Part shown: piece after piece, positions 10,846 through 21,005 of the stretch | How positions within the stretch are numbered: position 1 is the stretch's first letter | How the letters are laid out: every line of letters begins with the position of its first letter | Assembly (NCBI GenBank): GCA_947259985.1 | Contig: CAMYOJ010000040.1 | Coordinates: 1 to 64,000, forward strand | Direction: 5' to 3' | Length of the DNA: 64,000 bases | Source of the DNA: an uncultured Woeseiaceae bacterium | Lineage (GTDB): Bacteria; Pseudomonadota; Gammaproteobacteria; Steroidobacterales; Woeseiaceae | Translations under genes and position numbers: made by a program | The notes under the pieces: model-generated | The model's database searches: none | What the model was told of the DNA's origin: nothing | What the model saw: the letters and a program-made list of their open reading frames with translations, nothing else

Positions 10846-13800
10846 ATGAGTACTGCAGCCACCGACTTGCCCGCCGCCAGGCACGATGCGGCTCCGTTGC
10901 GCTTCGTGACAGCGGCTTCGCTGTTCGACGGCCACGATGCGGCGATCAATATCATGCGCCGCCTGATCCAGGCGCAGGGCGCGGAGGTCATCCACCTGGG
11001 TCACAATCGCAGCGTCGACGACATTGTGCGGGCCGCGATCCAGGAAGACGCCGATGCCATCGCGGTCAGTTCCTACCAGGGAGGGCACAACGAGTTCTTC
11101 CGCTACATGGTTGATCGTTTGCGTGAGCTCGATGCCGGGCACATCAGGGTTTTCGGTGGCGGTGGCGGCACGATAACCCCCGAAGAAATTAGCGACCTCA
11201 TGGAGTACGGCGTCGAGCGAATCTACCATCCCCACGACGGCATGGAGCTGGGTCTCGAGGCAATGATCAGCGATCTCGTCGAACGCACCAACGCCGCGCG
11301 GCAAGCGACGATCGCGCCGTCCAGGACCGAATCCGTTATCGATATAGCGGCGACGATCTCGGCGATCGAGGAAGGCGTCTTCGACGACGGTGCACTCTCG
11401 CGCCTGCGCAAGGAATGGCAGATGCAGGCGGGCGAGGCCCCGGTAGTGGGCATCACGGGTACGGGTGGGGCCGGCAAGAGCAGCGTTACCGACGAGATAC
11501 TGAATCGCTTCCTGGCCTGTTTCGGGGATATGCGCATCGCGGTCCTGGCCGTGGACCCGACACGCCGGCGAACCGGTGGCGCCTTGCTCGGCGACCGGAT
11601 TCGTATGAACTCACTGCGTTCCGAGCGCATTTACATGCGCTCGATCGCCACACGGCGTCAGCACCTGGCGACGAGCGAGATGCTCGCCGATCACATCCTG
11701 TTTCTGAAGTCGCAGGGCTTCGACCTCGTGATTGTCGAAACAGCGGGTATCGGTCAGAGCGACAGTGAGATCGTCGATATGGTCGATTACTCGGTGTACG
11801 TCATGACCTCCGAGTACGGTGCTGCGAGCCAGCTCGAGAAGATCGACATGCTCGATTTTGCGGACCTCGTCGTGCTCAACAAGTACGACAAGCGCGGCGC
11901 CGAAGATGCGCTGCGTGATATTCGCAAGCAATGGAAGCGAAATCACAGGGCATTCGACATCGCCGACGAAGACATCCCGGTCTATCCTACGATCGCGAGC
12001 CAGTTCAACGATCCGGGTGTCAGCTGGATGTTCGCGGAGCTGTGTCGGCGTGTCGCCGAGAAAGTCGGGCTGGAGAAGGCCGGCTGGATGCCGCAGATCG
12101 ATACGTCGGTGCGTGAACCCAGGTCGACGGCGACAATCCCCGGTTCCCGGATACGCTATCTGGCTGAGATCGCCGAACAGGGACGCGCAATCAACACCGA
12201 GGTTGAGAAGCAGGCCGCGACCGCGAGTCTCGCGCAGCACGCCTACGAGGCATTGAAACTCCTGGATGATGCGGAGTTGCCCGCCGAATTCGAGCGCTAC
12301 CCCGCGGCAGCGCTGACCGATGGTGATGACCGCAGCCTGCTGGTGCTCAGACAACGTTACCAGGAAGCGATCGGCGACCTGAGCGCTGATTCGCTCGAGC
12401 TTCTTCGTGAATGGCCCGCGCGCAAAGCCGGCGTGAGGTCGGAGACACACAGTTACACCGTGCGAGGCAGGGAGATTTCGGGCAACAACTACCGGGAGTC
12501 TCTGAGTCATCAGAAGATTCCAAAAATCGCGGCGCCCGATTTCAGCGATTGGGGGGAACTGTTGAGATTCCTCGGTCGGGAAAATCTTCCGGGTGCATAT
12601 CCCTATACCGGTGGCGTGTATCCCTACCGCAGGCTCGGTGAAGATCCGACGCGGATGTTTGCGGGCGAAGGCACCCCCGAAAGAACCAACCGCCGCTTTC
12701 ATTACCTGTCGCTCGGCCAGGAGGCCGCCAGGCTTTCGACCGCCTTCGACTCGGTCACGCTCTACGGCGAAGATCCGCACGAGCGGCCCGACATTTACGG
12801 CAAAGTCGGTAACTCGGGCGTATCCATCGCGACCGTTGATGACATGAAGAAGCTGTATTCGGGTTTCGATCTCTGTGCACCGACGACGTCGGTATCAATG
12901 ACGATCAATGGACCCGCGCCGATGATCCTCGCATTTTTCATGAACACGGCGATCGATCAGCAGGTGGAAAAGCACCTGCGTGAAACCGGCGGCTGGGAGG
13001 CGGCGCAGAAAAAAATTGACAAGTACTTCGAGAAGCGGCCGCGACCGCGGTACGTCGGTGACCTGCCAGAAGGCAATGACGGCCTCGGGCTGGGGTTGCT
13101 CGGTGTGTCGGGCGAACTCGTTGTCGATGCCGCAACCTATGCGCGCATTCGTAAGGACACGATGGCAACCGTGCGCGGCACGGTTCAGGCCGATATTCTC
13201 AAGGAAGACCAGGCGCAGAATACCTGCATTTTCTCGACCGAATTTGCGATGAAGATGATGGGCGACGTGCAGCAGTTTTTCATCGACAACAGTGTGCGTA
13301 ACTACTACAGCATTTCGATCAGCGGTTATCACATCGCCGAGGCCGGCGCGAACCCGATCAGCCAGCTTGCGTTCACGCTCTCGAACGGTTTCACGATCGT
13401 CGAGTACTACCTGGCGCGTGGCATGGACATCGATGAATTTGCGCCAAACCTGAGCTTCTTCTTTTCGAACGGCATGGATCCCGAGTACTCGGTCATCGGC
13501 CGGGTCGCGCGCCGTATCTGGGCGCGCGCCATGAAGGAGCGCTACGACGCCAGCGCACGTTCGCAGATGCTCAAGTACCACGTGCAGACATCGGGGCGTA
13601 GCCTGCACGCGCAGGAGATCAGCTTCAACGATATCCGCACGACCTTGCAGGCGCTCTATGCGCTATTCGATAACTGCAACAGCCTGCACACGAATGCGTT
13701 CGATGAAGCGATTACGACGCCCACCGAACAGTCTGTGCGCCGCGCCGTTGCGATTCAGCTCATCATATCGCGGGAACTCGGCCTCAACTTCTGCGAAAAC

Positions 13801-14277
13801 CCCTGGCAGGGCTCCTTCATCATCAACGAGCTCACCGACCTCGTAGAAGAGGCTGTCTACCAGGAATTCGAGCGTATCTCCGAGCGCGGCGGCGTGCTCG
13901 GCGCCATGGATACGATGTACCAGCGCGGCAAGATCCAGGATGAGAGTCTCTACTACGAGAGCAAGAAGCACGACGGCTCATTGCCGCTGATCGGCGTAAA
14001 TACCTTCTTGCCCAAAGAGGGGCAGGAAGACGAGGTGCATGAGCTCGAGCTGATTCGTTCGAGCGAGAGCGAGAAACAGGACCAGATCCGTCACGTGCGG
14101 GAGTTTCAGCAGCTGCACAGCGATCAGGGCGCGGCCGCGTTACAAAGGCTGCAGGCGGTCGCCCGGGAGCGCGGCAACGTTTTCGCCGAACTCATGGAGA
14201 CAGTGAAGTCGAATTCCCTGAGTCAGATCTCGGGCGCGTTGTACGAAGTCGGCGGAGAATACCGCCGCAACATGTAG
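10846..14277 (+). CDS. icmF: Fused isobutyryl-CoA mutase IcmF (B12-binding domain + MeaB-like G-protein chaperone + mutase domain)
   Basis: N-terminal B12-binding domain ([30 protein letters not shown]), P-loop [12 protein letters not shown] with MeaB-type GTPase, then mutase domain ([63 protein letters not shown]). ATG at 10846. Confidence 0.95.
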   Translation: MSTAATDLPAARHDAAPLRFVTAASLFDGHDAAINIMRRLIQAQGAEVIHLGHNRSVDDIVRAAIQEDADAIAVSSYQGGHNEFFRYMVDRLRELDAGHIRVFGGGGGTITPEEISDLMEYGVERIYHPHDGMELGLEAMISDLVERTNAARQATIAPSRTESVIDIAATISAIEEGVFDDGALSRLRKEWQMQAGEAPVVGITGTGGAGKSSVTDEILNRFLACFGDMRIAVLAVDPTRRRTGGALLGDRIRMNSLRSERIYMRSIATRRQHLATSEMLADHILFLKSQGFDLVIVETAGIGQSDSEIVDMVDYSVYVMTSEYGAASQLEKIDMLDFADLVVLNKYDKRGAEDALRDIRKQWKRNHRAFDIADEDIPVYPTIASQFNDPGVSWMFAELCRRVAEKVGLEKAGWMPQIDTSVREPRSTATIPGSRIRYLAEIAEQGRAINTEVEKQAATASLAQHAYEALKLLDDAELPAEFERYPAAALTDGDDRSLLVLRQRYQEAIGDLSADSLELLREWPARKAGVRSETHSYTVRGREISGNNYRESLSHQKIPKIAAPDFSDWGELLRFLGRENLPGAYPYTGGVYPYRRLGEDPTRMFAGEGTPERTNRRFHYLSLGQEAARLSTAFDSVTLYGEDPHERPDIYGKVGNSGVSIATVDDMKKLYSGFDLCAPTTSVSMTINGPAPMILAFFMNTAIDQQVEKHLRETGGWEAAQKKIDKYFEKRPRPRYVGDLPEGNDGLGLGLLGVSGELVVDAATYARIRKDTMATVRGTVQADILKEDQAQNTCIFSTEFAMKMMGDVQQFFIDNSVRNYYSISISGYHIAEAGANPISQLAFTLSNGFTIVEYYLARGMDIDEFAPNLSFFFSNGMDPEYSVIGRVARRIWARAMKERYDASARSQMLKYHVQTSGRSLHAQEISFNDIRTTLQALYALFDNCNSLHTNAFDEAITTPTEQSVRRAVAIQLIISRELGLNFCENPWQGSFIINELTDLVEEAVYQEFERISERGGVLGAMDTMYQRGKIQDESLYYESKKHDGSLPLIGVNTFLPKEGQEDEVHELELIRSSESEKQDQIRHVREFQQLHSDQGAAALQRLQAVARERGNVFAELMETVKSNSLSQISGALYEVGGEYRRNM

Positions 14278-14303
14278 TCGTTCCGCTGGCTGAAGGAGCA
14301 ACA

Positions 14304-15077
14304 ATGAGCGATCTCGTAAAGTACGAACAAAGTGGCGCCGTTGCCGTCATTACCCTGAATCGACCCGACTCGATGAATGCGTTTACCACCGAGTTGTCGC
14401 TCGAGCTACAGCTGGCACTCGAACGCGCGGCTGGCGACGAGAGCGTGCGTGCGCTTGTTCTCACGGGCGAGGGTCGTTGCTTCAGTGCCGGGGCCGATCT
14501 CAAGGCCGGTTTTGAGGGGCGCAGCGTGTTTGGCAAGCTGCAATACGAGTACCGGCCCGTGCTGTCGGCAATCGCGACAATGAGCAAGCCCGTGATCGCC
14601 GCGGTCCCCGGGTCGGCAGCCGGCATCGGCATGTCGACGGCGTTGCACTGTGACCTCATGATCATGGCGGACAATGCGTTCCTGCTTTCCCCGTTTACGA
14701 GCATATCCCTGGTTCCTGACGGTGGCCTGAACTGGTTGCTGGTGAGGCAGCTCGGCTACCGCCGGGCTTTCCAGCTCAGCGTCGAGTCAGAGCGCATTCC
14801 CGCGGAGCGCTGTGTCGAGCTGGGGCTCGCCAACAAGGCCGTGCCGGCCGAGGAACTGCAGGACGCGGCGCTCGAATGGGCAGAGGCGCTGGCGAAACGC
14901 GCGCCGTTGTCGCTTGAAGCGACCAAGAAGACGATGCGTCACGCGATCGACAACGACTGGGCAAGTACTTTCAACATGGAGTCCGACTGGCAACAGGCGC
15001 TCGTCGGCAGCGAGGACAACCTCGAAGGCGTGCAGGCCTTTTTCGACAAACGCGCGCCGGAATTCAAAGGTAAGTGA
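14304..15077 (+). CDS. Enoyl-CoA hydratase/isomerase family protein
   Basis: AVITLNRPDSMNAFTTEL, GEGRCFSAGADLKA, AVPGSAAGIGMSTALHCDLMIMADNAFLLSPF. Confidence 0.92.
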   Translation: MSDLVKYEQSGAVAVITLNRPDSMNAFTTELSLELQLALERAAGDESVRALVLTGEGRCFSAGADLKAGFEGRSVFGKLQYEYRPVLSAIATMSKPVIAAVPGSAAGIGMSTALHCDLMIMADNAFLLSPFTSISLVPDGGLNWLLVRQLGYRRAFQLSVESERIPAERCVELGLANKAVPAEELQDAALEWAEALAKRAPLSLEATKKTMRHAIDNDWASTFNMESDWQQALVGSEDNLEGVQAFFDKRAPEFKGK

Positions 15078-15079
15078 CG

Positions 15080-16264
15080 ATGGACAGAAATATTTTCGAA
15101 GAAGAGCATGAGATGTTTCGCGACTCGGTGCGAAGCTTTCTTATCAACGAGATTCAACCGCATGCCGACCGCTGGGCCGAACAGGAAATCGTGGATCGAG
15201 ACGCTTTCCTGAAAGCCGGGGAGCAAGGCCTGTTGTGCATGTGGGCCGACGAAAAGTACGGCGGCGCCGGCGTCAGCGACTTTCGATTCGAGCAGATAAT
15301 GCTCGAGGAAAATGCTCGGTATGGCGATGTTGGTTTTTTCATGTTCCTGCACAATCGGCTGGTTGGTCCGTATATCGGCGAGTTGGGTACTGAGGAGCAG
15401 AAGGCGCGCTGGCTGCCCAAGTGCGTTTCAGGCGAGAACATCCTGGCGATCGCGATGACGGAGCCGGGCGCCGGCAGCGATGTATCCGGGATCAAGACCA
15501 AGGCGGAAGACAAGGGTGACCACTACTTGTTGAACGGTTCGAAGACCTACATCTCGAACGGCATACTGGCAGATCTGGTGATCGTGGCTGCGCGAACTGA
15601 TCCCAACAACAGTCACGCGCTCAGCCTGCTGGTCGTAGAACGCGGCATGGAGGGGTTCGAGCGTGGCCGTAATCTGAAGAAGATGGGCATGCACAGTCAG
15701 GACACGGCCGAGCTGTTCTTCAACAACGTCAAAGTGCCGAAAGAAAACCTGCTGGGCGAGTGGAATCGAGGTTTCTATCATCTCATGCATTTTCTGGCCG
15801 AGGAAAGACTGTTGAGCGCGGTCGGCTCGCTGGCGAATGCAGAAGCCGCGTATGCTGTAACGCTCGATTACGCGAGCGAACGCAAGGCTTTCGGCCGAAG
15901 CATCGCGGACTTCCAGGTGAACCGCTTCAAGTTCGCCGATATGCGCACCGAAATGGACGTGTGCCAGGCGTTTGTCGATCGCTGCGTCATGGTGCATAAC
16001 GACGGCAAGCTGAGCGCCGAAGATGCTGCGAAGGCGAAGCTGTTTGCCACCGAGCTCGAGGATCGGGTGACCGATAACTGCGTGCAGCTACATGGCGGCG
16101 CGGGCTACATGGATGAATATCCGATCAGTCGCATGTACACGGCGGCGCGAGTCTCGCGCATTTACGCTGGGAGCTCAGAGATCATGCGCGAGATCGTTGC
16201 TCGTTCCATAGGCCTGGATCCGCGCCAGCGCCAGAAGGCGGCTAAAGCCGCCGACGCGGCCTGA
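15080..16264 (+). CDS. Acyl-CoA dehydrogenase family protein
   Basis: [81 protein letters not shown]. Confidence 0.93.
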   Translation: MDRNIFEEEHEMFRDSVRSFLINEIQPHADRWAEQEIVDRDAFLKAGEQGLLCMWADEKYGGAGVSDFRFEQIMLEENARYGDVGFFMFLHNRLVGPYIGELGTEEQKARWLPKCVSGENILAIAMTEPGAGSDVSGIKTKAEDKGDHYLLNGSKTYISNGILADLVIVAARTDPNNSHALSLLVVERGMEGFERGRNLKKMGMHSQDTAELFFNNVKVPKENLLGEWNRGFYHLMHFLAEERLLSAVGSLANAEAAYAVTLDYASERKAFGRSIADFQVNRFKFADMRTEMDVCQAFVDRCVMVHNDGKLSAEDAAKAKLFATELEDRVTDNCVQLHGGAGYMDEYPISRMYTAARVSRIYAGSSEIMREIVARSIGLDPRQRQKAAKAADAA

Positions 16265-16273
16265 CCCGGGCTC

Positions 16274-17137
16274 GTGAAAACAGCCTTCATCGGCCTCGGA
16301 GTCATGGGCTATCCCATGGCAGGGTTTCTCGTCAGCGCGGGCCACGAGGTCACCGTTTTCAACCGGACACAATCGAAGGCCGATGAATGGTGCAAGACCT
16401 ACGGTGGCAGCAGCGCTGCGACGCCCGCCGCCGCCGCCACGGGTGCCGACGTCGTGTTCAGCTGCGTTGGCAACGATGACGATGTACGCGCAGTCATGCT
16501 GGGTGGCCATGGCATCCTCGCCGGTATTCCGAAGGGCGGCATCGTCGTCGATCACACGACTGCGTCTGCAACGCTCGCCAGGGAAATACATGCGCTGGCC
16601 GGGGAACGGTCGGTAGGCTTTCTCGATGCGCCCGTGTCGGGCGGGCAGGCCGGCGCGGAAAGCGGCCAGCTGACCGTGATGGTCGGTGGAGACGCCGATG
16701 TTTTCGAACGCGCCGCTCCGGTCATTGGCAGCTATGCGAAAGCCATCACGCACATCGGCCCCGTCGGGTCGGGCCAGCTTGCGAAGATGGTCAACCAGAT
16801 CTGTATTGCGGGCGTCGTCCAGGGGCTGTCAGAGGGGCTGGACTTCGCAGTGCGCGCGGGTCTCGATCCGGCCAAAGTGATCGAATCGATTTCGAAAGGA
16901 GCAGCGCAGTCGTGGCAGATGGAGAATCGCTGGCAGACGATGGTCGACGGCGAGTTCGAATTCGGTTTTGCCGTCGACTGGATGCGCAAGGACCTCGGAA
17001 TTGCGCTCGAAGAAGCGCGCCGTAATGGTGCGCGGCTCGAAATGACAGAGCTCGTCGATCGCTACTACGCCGAAGTCCAGGCGATGGGCGGCAATCGCTG
17101 GGATACGTCGAGCCTCATCGCGCGCCTCAAAAAGTAG
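16274..17137 (+). CDS. NAD(P)-dependent oxidoreductase, 3-hydroxyisobutyrate dehydrogenase-like
   Basis: GTG start; FIGLGVMGYPMAGFLVSAGHEVTVFNRT, FLDAPVSGGQAGAESGQLTVMVGG, GSGQLAKMVNQI (catalytic Lys region). Confidence 0.9.
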   Translation: MKTAFIGLGVMGYPMAGFLVSAGHEVTVFNRTQSKADEWCKTYGGSSAATPAAAATGADVVFSCVGNDDDVRAVMLGGHGILAGIPKGGIVVDHTTASATLAREIHALAGERSVGFLDAPVSGGQAGAESGQLTVMVGGDADVFERAAPVIGSYAKAITHIGPVGSGQLAKMVNQICIAGVVQGLSEGLDFAVRAGLDPAKVIESISKGAAQSWQMENRWQTMVDGEFEFGFAVDWMRKDLGIALEEARRNGARLEMTELVDRYYAEVQAMGGNRWDTSSLIARLKK

Positions 17138-17150
17138 TAGACTCAGTTCG

Positions 17151-17252
17151 TCACAGGGGTGGTCTTCTGACCTGAGATCCGCGACCCGGCCGGTGCCGGG
17201 AACCGCGGGAACCCTTAGAACCTGATCCGGTTAATGCCGGCGTAGGGAGGGA
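17151..17252 (+). ncRNA. TPP riboswitch (THI element)
   Basis: CAGGGGTGG...CTGACCTGAGATCC...GCGGGAACCCTTAGAACCTGATCCGGTTAATGCCGGCGTAGGGAGGGA, carrying the CUGAGA and ACCUGAUC..GUUAAUGCCGGCGUAGGGA thi-box core, 4 nt before ATG 17256. Confidence 0.96.
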
Positions 17253-17255
17253 GTA

Positions 17256-19340
17256 ATGAACACAAAATCCTGCTTGCGGCGATTCGCCGTTCTCATCATC
17301 TTGTTGTCCGCAGTCTCTGCAGGGGCTGAGGAAGACAGCGTCGTCGACGAGATCGTCGTTACGGCCGATTTCAGGGAGCGGCCGGTGCGGCAGCTACCTG
17401 CCAGCGTCAGCGTGCTCGACGCCGGGTTCATCGAGTCCAGCGCTGTGCAGCACTTCGAAGAACTCGTCAATGTCGTACCGAACCTGAACTGGTCGGGAGA
17501 CGGCCACCGCGCACGTTACTTCCAGATTCGCGGTGTCGGGGAGCTCGAACAGTACCAGGGTGCGCCGAATCCCTCGATCGGGTTCCTGATCGACGACATC
17601 GATTTCAGCGGCATCGCTACAATTGCCACGTTGTTTGACGTTGGCTCTATCGATGTCCTGCGCGGCTCGCAGGGAAGCCGCTTTGGCGCCAATGCGCTGG
17701 GCGGCCTTATTTACATGCAGAGCAAACGACCTTCGGCGCAGCGAGACGGTCGGCTGCAGCTCACAGTCGGCGATGATGATGCCGTGTCTGCAGGCCTCGC
17801 GTTCGGGGGCGCGCTCGATGATGAGGAGACACTGACGTTTCGCCTGAGCGCACAGGTACATGAGAGCGATGGCTACCGCGACAACAGCTACCTCGGTCGC
17901 GAGGACACCAACGGACGCGACGAAACGACAGTGCGGCTGCGCCTCAATTATGCGCCTTCGGATGTCCTCGTCGCCGATGTCGCGCTGCTTTATAGCGACA
18001 TCGATGATGGTTACGACGCATTCGCGCTCGACAACAGCTATGCGATGCTGTCGGACAAGCCCGGCGAGGATGCGCAGCGGAGTAAAGGTGCATCCCTGCG
18101 ACTCGAGTGGCTCGGTCCCGGCGCCCTGACCATGACGTCGATCTCGGCATTCGCCGACTCCGATATCGACTTCAGCTTTGACGCCGACTGGGGCAACGAG
18201 ACCAGCTGGGCGCCGGTGACGTACGACTACGTGTCGCTCAATGACCGCGAACGCCGGACTCTGAGCCAGGAACTGCGCGTCGGCTCCGACGACAACTGGC
18301 TTGCAGGCTTGTACGTCCAAAAACTCGAAGACGAGTTGGTGACGATCAATCGCGGCGACTACTACGATCCTTTCTATGACTTCGCGGACAGTCTCGACGA
18401 TTCGTTTGCGAGCGACTACGAGGCGACGAGTTCGGCGCTGTTTGTGCAGCTGGACAAGGAGCTGGCTGATGCCACGCGACTTGGCTTCGGGTTGCGCGTC
18501 GAGCACCGTTCGACCGATTATTCGGATTCGGCGGGACTGGAGGCAGGACCGTCCGAGACGATGTGGGGCGGCGAGCTGAGCCTGAGTCACGATCACTCGA
18601 GTCAGCTGACCAGCTTTATCACCCTGTCCAGGGGATTCAAGGCCGGAGGCTTCAACCTCGGTATTGTTCCTGACGGGCGACGCGACTTCGGCGAGGAGAC
18701 GCTCTGGACGCTGGAGGCGGGCATCAAGTCATCGCTGGCCGACGACACGCTGACCCTGAATGCTTCCGTGTTCGTCAGTGAGCGCGACGACCAGCAGGTA
18801 CGCACGTCCGTGCAGCTCGTTGCGGGCGATCCGGCCTCGTTCGTCTTTTTTACCGACAACGCAGCCCGGGGCGACACGTTGGGGCTCGAAGCGGACGTGC
18901 GCTGGTTCCCGTCCGAGTCCTGGGAGCTATACGCCAACATCGGCCTGCTCGATGCGAGTTTCGACGAGTTCCTTGCGCCGGAGGGCGATCTCAGCGGCCG
19001 TGACCAGGCACACGCTCCGCGCTACACATTTGCGGGCGGCGCAGCGTACAGGAATCAGTCGGGTTATTTCGCGCGTCTCGACCTGACCGCGCGCGACGAG
19101 TTCTACTTCGACGTAAGCCATGATCAGAAGTCATCCTCGTACGCCTTGCTTAATGCTCGCGTGGGCTATGAGGGCGATTCCTGGCTCGTGCAACTGTGGG
19201 GCCGGAACCTGTTCGACAAAGAGTACGCAGTGCGCGGTTTTTACTTCGGCAACGAGCCGCCCGATTTTCCGAACACGCTGTACACGCGCCTCGGTGACCC
19301 GCGGCAGGTCGGCGTAACCATCGAGAAGAGGTTTGACTAA
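17256..19340 (+). CDS. TonB-dependent outer membrane receptor, predicted thiamine/thiamine-precursor receptor
   Basis: Signal peptide, TonB-box-like DEIVVTAD, plug VSVLDAGFIESS.VQHFEELVNVVPNL, DVLRGSQGSRFGANALGG, C-terminal LFDKEYAVRGFYFGN...GDPRQVGVTIEKRFD; downstream of the TPP riboswitch. Confidence 0.92.
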   Translation: MNTKSCLRRFAVLIILLSAVSAGAEEDSVVDEIVVTADFRERPVRQLPASVSVLDAGFIESSAVQHFEELVNVVPNLNWSGDGHRARYFQIRGVGELEQYQGAPNPSIGFLIDDIDFSGIATIATLFDVGSIDVLRGSQGSRFGANALGGLIYMQSKRPSAQRDGRLQLTVGDDDAVSAGLAFGGALDDEETLTFRLSAQVHESDGYRDNSYLGREDTNGRDETTVRLRLNYAPSDVLVADVALLYSDIDDGYDAFALDNSYAMLSDKPGEDAQRSKGASLRLEWLGPGALTMTSISAFADSDIDFSFDADWGNETSWAPVTYDYVSLNDRERRTLSQELRVGSDDNWLAGLYVQKLEDELVTINRGDYYDPFYDFADSLDDSFASDYEATSSALFVQLDKELADATRLGFGLRVEHRSTDYSDSAGLEAGPSETMWGGELSLSHDHSSQLTSFITLSRGFKAGGFNLGIVPDGRRDFGEETLWTLEAGIKSSLADDTLTLNASVFVSERDDQQVRTSVQLVAGDPASFVFFTDNAARGDTLGLEADVRWFPSESWELYANIGLLDASFDEFLAPEGDLSGRDQAHAPRYTFAGGAAYRNQSGYFARLDLTARDEFYFDVSHDQKSSSYALLNARVGYEGDSWLVQLWGRNLFDKEYAVRGFYFGNEPPDFPNTLYTRLGDPRQVGVTIEKRFD

Positions 19341-19594
19341 TGAAAGTAGCAGTCGATATCAGTTTGTACCCGCTTGACGCAGACTTCATTCCGCCCATCA
19401 AGGATGTGATCGCACGCCTCAACGCCCACGAAGGCCTGGACGTCTGGACCAACGCGATGAGCACACAGATAGTCGGCGAATTCGACGCCGTCATGAGCAC
19501 GTTGCGAGACGAAATCGGCGCGACCTTCGAGCAGTTGCCGAAGGCCGTGTTCGCGATCAAGATTTTGAATAACCCGATGCTGGACCGGGATTGA
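19340..19594 (+). CDS. YkoF-like thiamine/HMP-binding family small protein
   Basis: MKVAVDISLYPLDADFIPPIKDVIARLNAHEGLDVWTNAMSTQIVGEFDAVMSTLRDEI; resembles the YkoF/thiamine-binding fold, and lies in a TPP-riboswitch operon. Confidence 0.75.
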   Translation: MKVAVDISLYPLDADFIPPIKDVIARLNAHEGLDVWTNAMSTQIVGEFDAVMSTLRDEIGATFEQLPKAVFAIKILNNPMLDRD

Positions 19595-20199
19595 CGGCAC
19601 TCCTTGACCAGCTCATCGAGCAGGCGCTCGTCTTTGCGCCGCTCGAAGTCGTGGCCGTGCTGCTGGCGATTGCCTACCTGGTGCTCGCGATACGCCAGAA
19701 TATCTGGTGCTGGGCGTGTGCGGGCATCAGCACGGCGATCTATGTATGGCTGTTCATCGATGCAAAGCTGTATATGGAGTCCGTGCTGAACGGCTTCTAT
19801 TTCGTCATGGCGATCTACGGCTGGACGGTATGGAACAGCGGGCGCACGAACGATCACGAGAAGCCTGTCGTGGTCTGGCCGCCACGAACGCATGCGTTTG
19901 CGGTTGCGGCCATCGCCATCGCCAGTCTCGTAAATGGATACCTGTTAACCCGCTACAGCGATGCCGCGTATCCCTACGTCGACTCGCTCACGACGTGGTC
20001 GGCCATATGGGCGACCTTCCTGGTCGCGCGCAAGGTGCTCGAGAACTGGTGGTACTGGTTACTCATCGACGTCGCCTCGATCTTCATCTACTGGTCGCGC
20101 GACCTGCACCTGACGGCACTGTTGTTCGTGATTTACGTGGTCATGATTCCGTTCGGCCTGATTGCCTGGACTCGTTCCATGCGGGAGGAGCTCGCATGA
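19591..20199 (+). CDS. pnuT: PnuC-family transporter, predicted thiamine transporter (PnuT type)
   Basis: TTG start overlapping the previous stop; AIAYLVLAIRQNIWCWACAGISTAIYVWLFIDAKLYMESVLNGFYFVMAIYGWTVW, ENWWYWLLIDVASIFIYWSRDLHLTALLFVIYVVMIPFGLIAW = PnuC architecture. Confidence 0.88.
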   Translation: MTALLDQLIEQALVFAPLEVVAVLLAIAYLVLAIRQNIWCWACAGISTAIYVWLFIDAKLYMESVLNGFYFVMAIYGWTVWNSGRTNDHEKPVVVWPPRTHAFAVAAIAIASLVNGYLLTRYSDAAYPYVDSLTTWSAIWATFLVARKVLENWWYWLLIDVASIFIYWSRDLHLTALLFVIYVVMIPFGLIAWTRSMREELA

Positions 20200-21005
20200 A
20201 TGTCCCGAAAGTACCCACCGATGTCCTGGATCGTGTGCCGGGCTGGCAGGTAGCCGACTCGAGCGTGCTGGACGGGGGATTCAGTAATAACACCTGGCTG
20301 CTCGAGAAAGGCGGTCGCAAAGCTGTGCTGAAATTCGATCGCGTATTACGAGGAGCCCCTTACAACACCCGTTACGAAGAGGCACGTGTGCAGTCCGCGG
20401 CGGCCGAGGTCGGTCTCGCGAACCCGGTGCTGTTTGTCGATGATCGCATTTTGCTCAGCGAATATGCCGATGGTGACGTCTGGGCGCCTGCGTCTTTCAG
20501 TGACCCACAGAATCTCGAACGACTTGCCGGAGCCCTGCTGCGCCTGCATGCCTTGCCGCCGACAGGGCGGTCATTCGATGCGGCCGCTGCCGCGGCGATC
20601 TATGCGCGGGATATCAATCGCGATCATGATCTGGTCGCGATGAGCATGGATATCGCGTCGGATTCCGGGAAGCCTGCAAGGGCCTGCTGCTGTCACAACG
20701 ACCTGGTCGCCGAAAATATCATCAGCATTCCGTCCTTGCGCTTCCTCGACTGGGAATATGCCTGCGACAACGATCCTCTTTTCGATCTCGCGACACTCGT
20801 CGAACACCACGGCTTGAGCGAAGAAAGTACGGTTCACCTGCTGGACGCCTATTTCGACGGCAATGGCGAACGCTGGCAACCCGGTCTGCGACTTCAGCAG
20901 CGCCTGTACCAGGCCCTGCTGTGGCTGTGGCTGGCGTCACGGCCGGCCGCGCAACATGCCGACCTCGAGCGCGCGGCCGGGCGACTCGTTACCAGCTGTT
21001 CCTGA
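20196..21005 (+). CDS. Aminoglycoside/choline-kinase-like phosphotransferase, predicted thiamine kinase
   Basis: ATG 20196 in ORF 19707-21005; CCHNDLVAENII (HxDxxxxN catalytic loop) and FLDWEYACDNDPLFDLATLVEHHGL; position in TPP operon. Confidence 0.82.
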   Translation: MNVPKVPTDVLDRVPGWQVADSSVLDGGFSNNTWLLEKGGRKAVLKFDRVLRGAPYNTRYEEARVQSAAAEVGLANPVLFVDDRILLSEYADGDVWAPASFSDPQNLERLAGALLRLHALPPTGRSFDAAAAAAIYARDINRDHDLVAMSMDIASDSGKPARACCCHNDLVAENIISIPSLRFLDWEYACDNDPLFDLATLVEHHGLSEESTVHLLDAYFDGNGERWQPGLRLQQRLYQALLWLWLASRPAAQHADLERAAGRLVTSCS

